Part shown: positions 50,619-60,003 of the stretch, piece after piece
How positions within the stretch are numbered: the first letter of the stretch is position 1
Layout: every line of letters starts with the position of its first letter
Assembly: GCA_942492115.1 (NCBI GenBank)
Contig: CALODL010000033.1
Span: forward strand, 248,001-312,000
DNA length: 64,000 nucleotides
Direction of reading: 5' to 3'
Origin: CALODL01 sp942492115
GTDB lineage: Bacteria > Planctomycetota > Phycisphaerae > UBA1845 > CAIVHJ01
Made by a program: the position numbers and the translations under genes
The notes under the pieces: generated by a model
The model's database searches: none
What the model was told of the DNA's origin: nothing
The model's input: only the letters and a program-made list of their open reading frames with translations

Positions 50619-53261
50619 TCAACGCGTGCGTGCCCGACGGGCACCATTGACCTGGAGGGTCACCGGGTTCGATTCGGCGACGATCTTGTTGTCATGCGAT
50701 GCAAACAGGAACGTCCGGGCATTGCGCGCGGCGTCGTCGGCGAGCAGTTCGATGGTGAACGCTCCGGACGCGTCGTCGCTGACCCGGTAGGTGTACGTGG
50801 CCAGGTAGCCGTTGGCTGGCGTGGCCACGCCCTGACGATCCATACCCGCGACCATCTGACCGGTGGCGACATTGAACGCCTTCCAGCTGTTGTGGGCTTC
50901 GAGGACAGCTTCAGGCCGCATCGAAATATCGACGAGTTCCACCTGGCCGCTGCGACCGCCCGAGACGCCGAGGTGCAACTGGTAGCCGCGGACGTCGGCG
51001 AGGGCGTTATCGAAGTAGACATCGACACTGAACGTCTGGCCCGGGCGCAACGTCTTGGCGTTGGCCCGCAGGCTGACATCGGCCGTGCCGACGACCTGTG
51101 GTCCTTCACGCGGGAATTCCGGGGCAGGACCATCGAGCGGACAGGAACAGGCGGTCGTGCCTTCGAAAGCCGCGAGGGCTGCAAAGGCGTCGTTGCCGTC
51201 ACACGTGCCGTCCGGGTCGCACACACCGAATTCGCCCACGGCGTCGATGTTGTACCCGAACGGAGCGTTGTCGGCACATGGGTAAGAGCTGCCCATACCA
51301 CCATTGGGGTCGGTGTCGGAGAAGCAGTTCAGAGCGTGGAAGCGATCGTTGCCGTCGGCTGCACCGTCTGGCGCACAGTCACCGAACGCCCCACCGAAAT
51401 CAGCAAATTTGACGCCGACTTCCTGGCAGTTGGCACCGCTGCAGGAATACCAGACGCAAGCGTCGTCGCGGATGTCATCGCCGTTGCCATCGGCACAGTC
51501 GCCGATGCCGGCACAGGCATTCGCGCCCATCGGTGTACTGACAGTGCTCTCGAACGTATCAGGCGTCCCCGTCATGTACAGCGTGGCGGTTGCCGGCAGG
51601 AAGGTCGGGGGCGCGTCGGCGTCGAATCGGAAGTTGAACATCGTGCCCCAGCGGATGGCCAGAGCGATTCCGCCCGAGGTATCGTAGTCGAGCGTCGACC
51701 ACGTGATGGCGCCGTTCTCCTGTGACACGGTCCAGTCGATGTTCGAAAGATTCTCGCCACTGTGGCTGTACACCGGGCGGTATTCGATGTTCGTCAGCGT
51801 GACGTCGTCCGGAACGGGGATGCTGAACGAGCCGACCGGATCCTGCGAGTTGAGGTTGTGCACCGCGTACTCGTAATGCCAGGTGCCGTCACCGTTGTCG
51901 CTGGCCCGGTAGCCGACATGGAAGCGTCTGTCGTCGATGGTCACCGTGCCGACTTTGGCCAGCGGATCCTCGACAACCCAGGCGAAGATCGCCGGTTGCT
52001 CTCGAATTGTCGGGCCGAGGTTGAATGAGAAGCTCGTGCCGGTCCAGCTGGCGGGACGCCACGAGGCGTTGTTGTGGTGGTTGCCGGAGGAGGCATCGTC
52101 AAAAGCGACGTACTGGCCTTCGGCGTAGTACTTGGCGCCGGTCAAACCGAGTTCGGAAACTGGAATGCGAATACGCCCACGCAATGTGGTGTTCCCACTC
52201 GCGTTCTGGTGGCTGCCGGGGTGTACGCCGCTCGATGGGTTGATCTGGATGCGCGGGCCGAGGTTGCCGAACTCGCCGTTGCGCTGTGAGCTGTACGGAT
52301 CGGAACAGTTGGGCCCGAGGACCGTGCAGCACCCGCCGCAGGCCGCCTGGCAGCTTGGTGGCGTGCAGACCGAACCCTGGAGTGCACAGAAGCCGTGCTT
52401 GACCCAGCTGGCGCCGAGTTGCTCGAACTTCATGTCGTGATAGCGATACATATTCTGGCCGATGACCGGATGCGAAGAGTTGGGCTCGGCGAACCAGTTG
52501 AGATTGACCGTGCCGACGTTGCACGAGGTCGTTGCGATGGAGTACGCGCGATAGGTCGTACCGTTTTCGCTCGACTGGCCCCATGAGAAGACCGACGGGA
52601 GTGACCCCACGGTGACGTCGGCCTGACCGCCAGTTTCGACATTGCCCTCGGCGCTGTCGCCAACGATTGGGCGATCGATGTCGGTGAGTTCCACCGGGGC
52701 CCGCATGATGAACTGGCCGACCGGGCCGATGCTGGTATCGATGCCCAGTTCAAAGGCTGCGGGGTGCCAGAAAATGTCGGCCTTGACATCGAGCGACATC
52801 TCATTGGTGTTCAGGTAGAAGTCCATGTCCTCGGAGGCGATGGTGAATACCGGATGGCTGTCGCTCTGGATGATGTCGACGTTGTGCCTGCCATGGAAAA
52901 TGAGCCGGAAGTCTTCGATGACGACTTCCTGTCCTTCCGGGCCGAGCAGCTCGATGCGGCCCATGGCCTCAGGCTTGCCGTTGAATGCCAGCGGCTTGCC
53001 GTCTTCGATCTGCCACTCGATCTCACGGACACCGTCGAGGGCCAGCGGCATGATGTAGTGATCCTGCGACAGGGTCCAGGCCTGGTCGTTGATGGCCTGG
53101 AGGTCGAAGACCAACTCGATTTCGCCGTGGGCGTTCGAGCGGTACGTCTCGTAGGTTTTCTGCTTGGTGGTCTTGAGTTCTTCCGCCGAGCTGATACCCG
53201 TCGTGGCGAACACCGCGATGAGGGCACCGGTCAAAGCCCGGACCATGTTCCTGCTCTCCAT
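50619..53261 (-). CDS. Secreted protein of unrecognised family with dockerin/cohesin-like tail
   Basis: 880 residues; GGAGG precedes the ATG and the signal peptide ends GISSAE. Residues about 30-190 form an all-beta domain (YIMPLALDGVREIEWQIEDG). Residues about 215-560 match the protein at 55492-57036: shared HPVIGQNMYRYHDMKFEQLG, SWVKHGFCAL, a Cys cluster around CQAACGGCC, YRASDNGDGTWHYEYAVHNL and IRWGTMFNFRFDADAPP. I know no named family for this core; conserved His, Trp and Cys positions make it more than a simple repeat. The last 300 residues are the shared module (DGNDRFHALNCF, DGNDAFAALAAF, DVRGYQLH). It ends at a strong terminator. The gap to the pentein gene (53262-53467) is about 200 bp with no clear signal. 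Confidence 0.82.
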   Translation of the reverse strand: MESRNMVRALTGALIAVFATTGISSAEELKTTKQKTYETYRSNAHGEIELVFDLQAINDQAWTLSQDHYIMPLALDGVREIEWQIEDGKPLAFNGKPEAMGRIELLGPEGQEVVIEDFRLIFHGRHNVDIIQSDSHPVFTIASEDMDFYLNTNEMSLDVKADIFWHPAAFELGIDTSIGPVGQFIMRAPVELTDIDRPIVGDSAEGNVETGGQADVTVGSLPSVFSWGQSSENGTTYRAYSIATTSCNVGTVNLNWFAEPNSSHPVIGQNMYRYHDMKFEQLGASWVKHGFCALQGSVCTPPSCQAACGGCCTVLGPNCSDPYSSQRNGEFGNLGPRIQINPSSGVHPGSHQNASGNTTLRGRIRIPVSELGLTGAKYYAEGQYVAFDDASSGNHHNNASWRPASWTGTSFSFNLGPTIREQPAIFAWVVEDPLAKVGTVTIDDRRFHVGYRASDNGDGTWHYEYAVHNLNSQDPVGSFSIPVPDDVTLTNIEYRPVYSHSGENLSNIDWTVSQENGAITWSTLDYDTSGGIALAIRWGTMFNFRFDADAPPTFLPATATLYMTGTPDTFESTVSTPMGANACAGIGDCADGNGDDIRDDACVWYSCSGANCQEVGVKFADFGGAFGDCAPDGAADGNDRFHALNCFSDTDPNGGMGSSYPCADNAPFGYNIDAVGEFGVCDPDGTCDGNDAFAALAAFEGTTACSCPLDGPAPEFPREGPQVVGTADVSLRANAKTLRPGQTFSVDVYFDNALADVRGYQLHLGVSGGRSGQVELVDISMRPEAVLEAHNSWKAFNVATGQMVAGMDRQGVATPANGYLATYTYRVSDDASGAFTIELLADDAARNARTFLFASHDNKIVAESNPVTLQVNGARRARTR

Positions 53262-53467
53262 TCTTCAGCCTCCGAATCGATTGAAAGGTCAATGTAGGGA
53301 CTGGCTGCCCGGATGCCGCCGTGCCGCGTCCCCGAGAGCACAATCTCCCCAGATACCAAGGGTTTATGCGGAGTATAAGCCGGTGCCCCCCCTGCTGCAA
53401 TCAAAAGCTTGATCTCGAAGATCAATCATTTGTCATGCAAGGAGTTACGAGAGCCAACGGGGCTATT

Positions 53468-55495
53468 TCACATTTCGCGCGGGAGAGGCCACACCATGGC
53501 GGCGCAATGCAGCGCACCCCCTTGGCGCTGGCTTTCGGCACTGAGAATGCCAACCACCTTGAGAGTGCTGCCGCACGTGTCACGAAACACCGCGGCCGCC
53601 GCGGCGTCAAGCGGTGCGTACAGCCCCCCCCACGTGGGCATCAGGTACCGCGCGGGTTCGTGCAGGCCATTGAGGTAGTTCACGCCGCGCTTGTAGTCAG
53701 ACATGCCGGGAACCGTGACGACCACACACCCGGCCGCCTCGAGAACTGCCTGGAAGACCGGCCGCAGCGCCCGCTGTCGAAGCAGGGCGCGCAGGTGCGC
53801 CGCCTCGTGTCTGTCCATCGCAGACGAGGCCTCACGGTCCATGTCGAGGGTCTCGAGGGCCGTCAGGAACAGGGCCAGGTTGCCTGGACCGGAGTCGGCC
53901 GGGCCGCTGGACCACCGGCTGGCCAATGAGGCCGGAAAACGACCCTGGCTGTCCCGGTGTGGTTGCAGGCAGGCTTCGACGTTGCGGGCCACTTCTGTTG
54001 CCGGTTCGCCCGACTGCAGAGTCTTCGTCCAGGTGCTGAGGTCGCTCGAGGTGATCACTCCAGCCTGTTCGAGGGCGGTCAGGCCACTGGCGACGATCGT
54101 CCTCGCCGCGGATTGCGGATCGTTGACGAAAGCGATCAAGCGGTCCTGAACTGATCTGAACGTGACCTCGGTGTCGATGTGGATGCCGAGAGCCGGCAGT
54201 ACGACCACGCGGTCGACGTTCAGTTCGCTGGCCAGAGCATGCTCGACCTGCGCCCGGTCGAGGCCCAGCGTCATGTTGCGAAAGATCTCCGCTTCGCCGA
54301 TGAAGCCGATGCGCTGTCCCGTGCCCGGATGCCGCGCGGTGATGATATTGCCGCCCTGGAACAACAGGGGCGAGTGGCCCGTCGGCAATCCGTGTTCGGC
54401 CAGATCGTTCATGAGGAATGATTCATTGGGCATGAAGAACGAGGATTCCTCGCGCTGGTTGGCGTAGCGTGGGAGCAGCACCGCGATCTGCGCGCGGCCG
54501 GTCGGGTCGCGCGTGAGTCCAGCCTGGCCGTTGTCCCGGGCCCAATGCGTGAGCGGAAGGACCGTGGTGAAGACGCGGACAGGACCCGGATGGGTGGGCG
54601 ACCACGCCGCGAGTGCCTGCTTGAACGTGCTCAGGTCGCGACTCTTGACCGTGAATGTACACGGTCGATCCGGCACGATCGCAAGGAGTTGACGCTGAAT
54701 ATCGAGGATGCCGCCGGCGCCGGGGCTCCGCCACACGGTGCTGCGGGTGGCCTGCAGTCGCAGTTCTCCGATGGGCCGTTCGCCGCTTTCGGATGCGGCA
54801 GAGAACCCTTTCAGCGTGGGCCGCCAGCGAAACGGCACCCGCTTGCGCAGCTCTTCTCCTGCGATCACTGCAGAATCCGCGGCCTCGACGGCGGCGCAGA
54901 TGGCGTCGATGGTCGCGGTGGACCCTGCACCGAAGTATTCGAGCAAGTCCACGGGATAGCCGACCGCCCGCAAATGCTCGCGACCGGCGTCCTGACGCAC
55001 CCATGCCGCGCCGCGCCGTTCCACGATCTCGGCGAGAGTCTGTAGAAGGCCGTCGCGGGCGAGTCGTCGAGCAACGAGTTCAAGGATTTCGGGGTCGCCG
55101 GTCCCCGGAAGCTGCATGCCCATGATCGGCGCCTGGAATCCACGCAGTGCCGGTCGTTCGGGTTGAATCATGACGCGCTGTTGCAGGAGGTCTTTGGGCC
55201 ATGTCGTGTTGATCACTGCGACACGATCCGGCAGCGGAGTCGAGGTCTGTACCGGACTGTCGCCCGCGGTATCCGCCGCCACGGCCCGGTACCGTTCACG
55301 GTACGACAGGCGGACGATGCGGTCGACAACACGATCGACAAACTGCGGATCCAACTCCAATGCTTCAACGGTCACCGGGCCGCACGGCTGGGCCAGCAGG
55401 TTGCGGCGGACCTCGGATTCAACTGCTTCGCTCTTGCCGCCCGGCAGTAGCTGCCCGGGACACGCTGCAACGACGGCCATCAGAACTGCAATCAT
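53468..55495 (-). CDS. Exported pentein-fold protein (agmatine/peptidyl-arginine deiminase-like)
   Basis: 675 residues. It begins MIAVLMAVVAACPG, a short signal or lipobox-like leader. The middle and C-terminal parts carry the pentein pattern of guanidine-group-modifying enzymes: THWARDNGQ (Asp 321), LLFQGGNIITAR where the relatives have an EGG motif, LGIHIDTEVTF (His 439, Asp 441), and YLMPTWGGLYAPLD...VVGILSAESQ...GGALHCAAM (Cys 664). His, Asp and Cys match the catalytic set of agmatine deiminase and bacterial PAD; the substrate-carboxylate Glu appears to be Gln. The N-terminal 250 residues are not recognised, and an insertion of about 130 residues lies between the His and Cys parts. The ATG overlaps the upstream gene by 4 bases (ATGA). 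Activity on arginine-like groups is an inference. Confidence 0.7.
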   Translation of the reverse strand: MIAVLMAVVAACPGQLLPGGKSEAVESEVRRNLLAQPCGPVTVEALELDPQFVDRVVDRIVRLSYRERYRAVAADTAGDSPVQTSTPLPDRVAVINTTWPKDLLQQRVMIQPERPALRGFQAPIMGMQLPGTGDPEILELVARRLARDGLLQTLAEIVERRGAAWVRQDAGREHLRAVGYPVDLLEYFGAGSTATIDAICAAVEAADSAVIAGEELRKRVPFRWRPTLKGFSAASESGERPIGELRLQATRSTVWRSPGAGGILDIQRQLLAIVPDRPCTFTVKSRDLSTFKQALAAWSPTHPGPVRVFTTVLPLTHWARDNGQAGLTRDPTGRAQIAVLLPRYANQREESSFFMPNESFLMNDLAEHGLPTGHSPLLFQGGNIITARHPGTGQRIGFIGEAEIFRNMTLGLDRAQVEHALASELNVDRVVVLPALGIHIDTEVTFRSVQDRLIAFVNDPQSAARTIVASGLTALEQAGVITSSDLSTWTKTLQSGEPATEVARNVEACLQPHRDSQGRFPASLASRWSSGPADSGPGNLALFLTALETLDMDREASSAMDRHEAAHLRALLRQRALRPVFQAVLEAAGCVVVTVPGMSDYKRGVNYLNGLHEPARYLMPTWGGLYAPLDAAAAAVFRDTCGSTLKVVGILSAESQRQGGALHCAAMVWPLPREM

Positions 55496-57036
55496 GTGTG
55501 TACGTGCCTCCGCCGGGCGCCCACGAGAGCCAGCGTCAGAAGCGGTACCATGGCCAGCACTTCAGAGCCACTGCCGCAACTGGCCACACCGATCGCACAA
55601 CCGGTCTCGTCGACTGCGGCCTGCGCAGCGGTTCGCGGGCATGCGTCGAGTGAGTTGGCCACCCCGTCACGGTCATCATCCAACTGGTTGGCCGCGCATC
55701 CTGAACGATTGACCTCAGCCCCGCTGAACGTGTCCGGACAATCATCGAACTCGTCGGTCACACCGTCCTCGTCAGAATCGGTGATCAGGCCCGGGCACAC
55801 CGTGTTGAATGAAATGGGGTCCTGAGAGTCGTAGGCCGTATTGCGGTCCGAGCCACCGGGTGCTCTGACGTCCACGGTGACCGCCCTGCCGTCGAGCAAC
55901 TCGATCGTCGCCACCGCCGTTCCCGGAGCGCCGGCGGAATCGAACCAGAAGTTGTAGGACGTCCCCCAGCGGACGGCGTTGATCGTGGTATCGTCTCCCG
56001 TCGGCACGGCCGACCACTCGATTGCGTCCGGCGTACCGCCAACGGTCCAGTCGGTGGAATCGTGGATTTCGCCGCTGTGGTAATCGATGTCCTTGAAGCC
56101 GGCGCCGGTGACGCCGGCAGCAGCAGCAGGGATGCGCAGTGCAATGGCCGCATTGGATGCGTTCATGTTGTAGATCGCGTAATCATACCGCCAGGTGCCG
56201 TCCGTGTTTTCGCTCGCGCGGTGCGCGAGGATCAGGCGGCCGTCGTCCGTCACGTCCACCGCTTCGAGGGTAACCGCATCGTCAAGATCAGCCCATGCAG
56301 CGATGGCCGGTCGCTGGCGATGAACGAAATCAATCACCGCCATGCGCCAGCCCCCATCGAAGAAGTCATCAACGCGCACCTCGCGATATGACACGTTATT
56401 GAGGTCGTTGCCCGATCTGAAATCATCCGGCACGAGGTACTGGACTTCGATGAAGTAACGTGCGTCGACATTCATCGCGGGATCGAGATCGCTGTTGGCA
56501 ATCTGCAGCCGCTTGTAGATGTCATCGCCGCGTTCGCCTTGAAATGGATAGGGGTATGAAAAGGTGACATCGTGCGGACGAATGTCCGAACGGGGTCCGA
56601 GGCCACCGCGGGTCCCGCCGGCGAATCCGCCCTGCGAGCCGTTGGTCGAAGCGCTGTAAACATCACCACACCATGTGCCGAGCAGGACGATGTTCTCTGG
56701 ATCCTCGCACGGACAACAGGTACTGTCGGTGTTGGCGCCGAACCCGTGTTTTGCCCAGCTCATTCCGATCTGTTCCATGCGACCGTTGGCCAGGCGGTAC
56801 ATTTGCTGAGCGATGAGCGGGTGGTCGGTGGTCGTCGGTTCGAAGCTGACCGGCTCGGACCCGATGTTGAACGACACCGTCGAGCACGAGTAACCGGTGA
56901 TCTCGTCGACCGTCCCCCACTTTACGATGGACGCGATATCCCCGACGATGAGATCCGGCCCCGCACTGGGCGGCGTACAGTCCTGAGCCGCAACCCATGC
57001 AGGTAACAGAGCCACCACTATCACACATCTCGCCAT
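55492..57036 (-). CDS. Secreted paralogue of the 50619-53261 core with TSP3 repeats and C-terminal anchor
   Basis: 514 residues from the ATG at 57036 (AAAGGGTG upstream); the signal peptide ends AWVAAQ. The core (about 30-410) is homologous to the protein at 50619-53261: HPLIAQQMYRL, GMSWAKHGFGA, Cys pair CCPC, HRASENTDGTWRYDYAIYNM, VRWGTSYNFWFDSAGAP. Instead of the dockerin-type module it ends in two thrombospondin type 3-like calcium loops (DSDEDGVTDEFDDCPD, DDDRDGVANSLDACP), a Cys/Gly/Ser stretch, and VLAMVPLLTLALVGARRR, a hydrophobic helix plus Arg cluster like a CTERM sorting tail. The stop overlaps the start of the pentein gene, so the two are probably made together. Confidence 0.82.
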   Translation of the reverse strand: MARCVIVVALLPAWVAAQDCTPPSAGPDLIVGDIASIVKWGTVDEITGYSCSTVSFNIGSEPVSFEPTTTDHPLIAQQMYRLANGRMEQIGMSWAKHGFGANTDSTCCPCEDPENIVLLGTWCGDVYSASTNGSQGGFAGGTRGGLGPRSDIRPHDVTFSYPYPFQGERGDDIYKRLQIANSDLDPAMNVDARYFIEVQYLVPDDFRSGNDLNNVSYREVRVDDFFDGGWRMAVIDFVHRQRPAIAAWADLDDAVTLEAVDVTDDGRLILAHRASENTDGTWRYDYAIYNMNASNAAIALRIPAAAAGVTGAGFKDIDYHSGEIHDSTDWTVGGTPDAIEWSAVPTGDDTTINAVRWGTSYNFWFDSAGAPGTAVATIELLDGRAVTVDVRAPGGSDRNTAYDSQDPISFNTVCPGLITDSDEDGVTDEFDDCPDTFSGAEVNRSGCAANQLDDDRDGVANSLDACPRTAAQAAVDETGCAIGVASCGSGSEVLAMVPLLTLALVGARRRHVHT

Positions 57037-57203
57037 GACACACCCTTTACGCGTCCACACGGATCGGTCCGGAATTCCTGGGATTCTAGTCTAGTCGACA
57101 CGAGCACTGCCGCGGGTTGCCGTTTTCCAGGCGCTGGACCACAAATCACCGTCTGGCCCTCTGGAAATCAGCGTTTGACGGCCTCGAGCCCTGCTGCAGA
57201 CAG

Positions 57204-57241
57204 AAAAAAAGCCGTCCCGGCCGTGGGAGGCCGGGACGGCT
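57204..57241 (-). terminator. Intrinsic terminator after the FG-GAP protein gene
   Basis: Perfect stem GCCGTCCCGGCC (57211-57222) / GGCCGGGACGGC (57229-57240), six-base loop; on the minus strand it is followed by seven T (57210-57204). It lies 23 bases after the stop at 57264, so the gene at 57036 must have its own promoter in the remaining 165 bp. Confidence 0.92.
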
Positions 57242-57263
57242 GCGTGTTGGTTATTTCAACGGT

Positions 57264-59858
57264 CTAGCGGGCACGTGTTGCCATGCGTCGCGGGACTTCG
57301 AAAGTCGCGGGCGTGGTGCCCGTGATTTCGATGTGGCCGTTGAGCTGGGTCGCAAAGAGGAACGTGCGGTGTTCCGGGTTGTTGTCGTTGTGCAGAACAT
57401 CGATGAGGAACGTTCCGGCTGCGTCCTTCTCCACACGGTACGTGAAGGATGCGAGGTACACGCGACCATTGACCGCGATACCGTCGCTCTCGAGACCGGC
57501 CAGCATCTGGTCGGTCGACGTGTTGAATGCCTTGAAACTTTCCTGGCCGCCGAACACGTGGTCGTCGCGCTGCTCGATGGCAATGTCACGCAGGCTCAGG
57601 GTCCCCCGGCCGCCACCACGAACGGTGGTATGCAGCTGGTAGCCGCGGAGATCCTGTAGCGTGCCGCTCAGGTAGGCATCGATCTGTACGAGCTCGCCGG
57701 GCCGTGCGACCTTGCGGTTGGCCACGAGGATCAGTTCGGCCTGGCCCATGACGACCGGCTTCGTCTCGATGCGCTCGAACTCGGGACTCGGGTCCAGGGG
57801 GCAGCTGCAGTTGGCCTGGCCCTCGAATGCAGCGAGGGTCAAGAATGCATCATTGCCGTCACACGTGCCATCCGGAGTGCAGCTGCCGAACTGGCCGCCG
57901 ATATCCTGATTCATGGCAAACGGTGCATTGTCGTCGCAGGGATAGGCATCGCCCGGGCCACCATTCGGGTCGATGTTGGCAAAGCAGTTGAGCGTGTGGA
58001 AGCGATCGTTGCCGTCTGCAGTTGCGTCGGGTCCGCAGACGCCGAATTCGCTGCCGACATCGCCGAAAACGACATCGGTCGAGAGGCACTCGCCCGCAAC
58101 GCATTCGGAGTAGACACAGGCGTTGTCACGCCGTCCGTCGTTGTTGAGATCGGCGCAGCTGGCCGTGCCAGTGCACACGCCACCGTTGACGGACTCGACG
58201 AGGATGACGCGGACTCCCAGGTCGCCGCCCGGGGCCGTGATCTGGTAGCCCTCGACCTGGCCGAGGCCGTCGCGATCCGAAGTGGCCAGGACCGTGCCGG
58301 ACGCGTTCAGGATTTCAAGGGTGTAATCGCTGCTGCTCTTGAGGACGACCGACACGATGCTGCCACTCGGGACACCCTCGAGGCGGTACGTGTCTGCATT
58401 GAGCGTCTCGCCGAAGTCGGTGTCATTACCGGATGTCCCGGAAGACGTCCCGCGCGACAAGACCTCCAGAACATAGGGCGCATCCTGCACGATTCCGGAA
58501 ATGGCGACGGGGTCGATGTTGTACAACTCGGGGAGCTCATGGTCGATGAGTTCGGACTCGAGTGCTTCGTTCGAATCGGTTTGCTCGAAGAAGTGATCAT
58601 TGGCCCAGCCGCCAACGAAGATGTCAGCCCGGCCATCGCCGGTGCCATCGAACACATCGGCGTGCCAGCCGCCGAGGCTCGAGCCGTCGGGGAAGGCCAG
58701 CTGTGGGGTCCAGTCGATGAAGCGGATGTCTCCGCCGAGATCCGAGACGTTTCTGAGAACGACGGGACGTCGCCCTTCAGCCATGACGATGAGTTCCGGC
58801 AGACCATCGCCATCGAGGTCCGCCGCCGTGGCTTTGCGCGACACGGTGTTGATGATCGAAGGCAGAGCGCCTTCGCTCGCACCGACGAGCGACACCATCA
58901 GTTTGTTGGACGCGTCGAAGCCGGTGCCCACGCGTATGCGATCCTGGGAGCCGACCGCATTGCTGTGATACACATCGAGGAAGCCATCCTTGTTGAAATC
59001 GTTGGCTTCCATGGCGTTTTCGTTCTGGCCAGTGGGAAAATTCGACGTGCTTCCCGTGTAGCGGAAGTCGCCCTCACCACTGCCGGCATTGTTCAGGTTG
59101 TTGTAGTAGAACCAGTTTTGATCACTGGTCCAGTTGGCGATCAACAGGTCGATCTGTCCGTCGTTGTTCAGGTCACCACTGGCGACATCGACGGTGTAAT
59201 CACTGTCGGTGGGAACCATCGTCGAAGTGACCGAGTTGAAGAACCCGTTGCCGTTATTGAGGTACATCGTGTCCTGGCTGGGACCGGGGTAGTTGCCGAC
59301 GTACAGGTCATCACCGTTGACACCGTCGGCGTTGAACACGACGGCACCGCACGCTGCGCCACCGGTGCTCGGACCGAGGCGGGCGTTGCCCTCTTCGACG
59401 AATCCGACGTGGTTGCCAGCGACGTGGTTGTTGCGGTAGTACTTCGTCCGGCCGGGATCACCACCCGTGTTGTTATCGCACACGATGATGAAGTCCTTCC
59501 ACCCATCGGCATCGAAATCCGAGACCAGGGCGTTGCGGGCGACATCACTGCCGGTGAACAGCGGAACGAGTGCCGAGATCTCGTTGAACACGCCGGCATC
59601 GTTGCGGTAGAGCTTGTTTCTTCGAGTTCCGAAATCCGAGTACCCGTTGCCCACGAGGACATCGAGGTCACCATCGTTGTCGAAGTCGAAACTGGCGACT
59701 TCTTTTTCGTTCGATGATTCTTCAGCTTGAGTCTGGTTGATCGAGGACGATGTCGTGTTCTGGAAATTTATTCCATCGGCAAGCGCGGACTGTGTGAACA
59801 ACAGTCCGGCGGTGAGCGCACTCACGACCACCAAGCCTATTCGTGTCCCAAATTCCAT
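57264..59858 (-). CDS. Secreted FG-GAP propeller protein with PPC-like domain and dockerin/cohesin-like tail
   Basis: 864 residues from the ATG at 59858 (GGGAG upstream); the signal peptide ends TQSALAD. Residues about 50-420 hold six or seven FG-GAP/VCBS units (FDFDNDGDLDVLVGNGYSDFG, VSDFDADGWKDFIIVCDNN, ASGDLNNDGQIDLLIANW, ADLDGDGLPELIVMAEG), predicted to form a calcium-binding propeller. A PPC-like beta domain follows (about 450-560; GSIVSVVLKSSSDYTLEIL). The last 305 residues are the shared module (DGNDRFHTLNCF, DGNDAFLTLAAF, DLRGYQLH), closest to the copy at 50619-53261 (both have NAPF before the second repeat). It lacks the ASPIC/UnbV end of the CRTAC1 proteins, so it is not simply another CRTAC1. 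Confidence 0.87.
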   Translation of the reverse strand: MEFGTRIGLVVVSALTAGLLFTQSALADGINFQNTTSSSINQTQAEESSNEKEVASFDFDNDGDLDVLVGNGYSDFGTRRNKLYRNDAGVFNEISALVPLFTGSDVARNALVSDFDADGWKDFIIVCDNNTGGDPGRTKYYRNNHVAGNHVGFVEEGNARLGPSTGGAACGAVVFNADGVNGDDLYVGNYPGPSQDTMYLNNGNGFFNSVTSTMVPTDSDYTVDVASGDLNNDGQIDLLIANWTSDQNWFYYNNLNNAGSGEGDFRYTGSTSNFPTGQNENAMEANDFNKDGFLDVYHSNAVGSQDRIRVGTGFDASNKLMVSLVGASEGALPSIINTVSRKATAADLDGDGLPELIVMAEGRRPVVLRNVSDLGGDIRFIDWTPQLAFPDGSSLGGWHADVFDGTGDGRADIFVGGWANDHFFEQTDSNEALESELIDHELPELYNIDPVAISGIVQDAPYVLEVLSRGTSSGTSGNDTDFGETLNADTYRLEGVPSGSIVSVVLKSSSDYTLEILNASGTVLATSDRDGLGQVEGYQITAPGGDLGVRVILVESVNGGVCTGTASCADLNNDGRRDNACVYSECVAGECLSTDVVFGDVGSEFGVCGPDATADGNDRFHTLNCFANIDPNGGPGDAYPCDDNAPFAMNQDIGGQFGSCTPDGTCDGNDAFLTLAAFEGQANCSCPLDPSPEFERIETKPVVMGQAELILVANRKVARPGELVQIDAYLSGTLQDLRGYQLHTTVRGGGRGTLSLRDIAIEQRDDHVFGGQESFKAFNTSTDQMLAGLESDGIAVNGRVYLASFTYRVEKDAAGTFLIDVLHNDNNPEHRTFLFATQLNGHIEITGTTPATFEVPRRMATRAR

Positions 59859-60003
59859 GCGAACTTCTCCCAAAGTTTACGGATGACAACGCGAACGCGC
59901 AGGTAAGGCCAGGACTCCCCAGTTTCGAATAAGCCTTAATCCTATCAGCGTACTCGTTTCGACGCAAGACGGACCGCCTAATCGGGAACCGGAAGTCCCG
60001 TGC

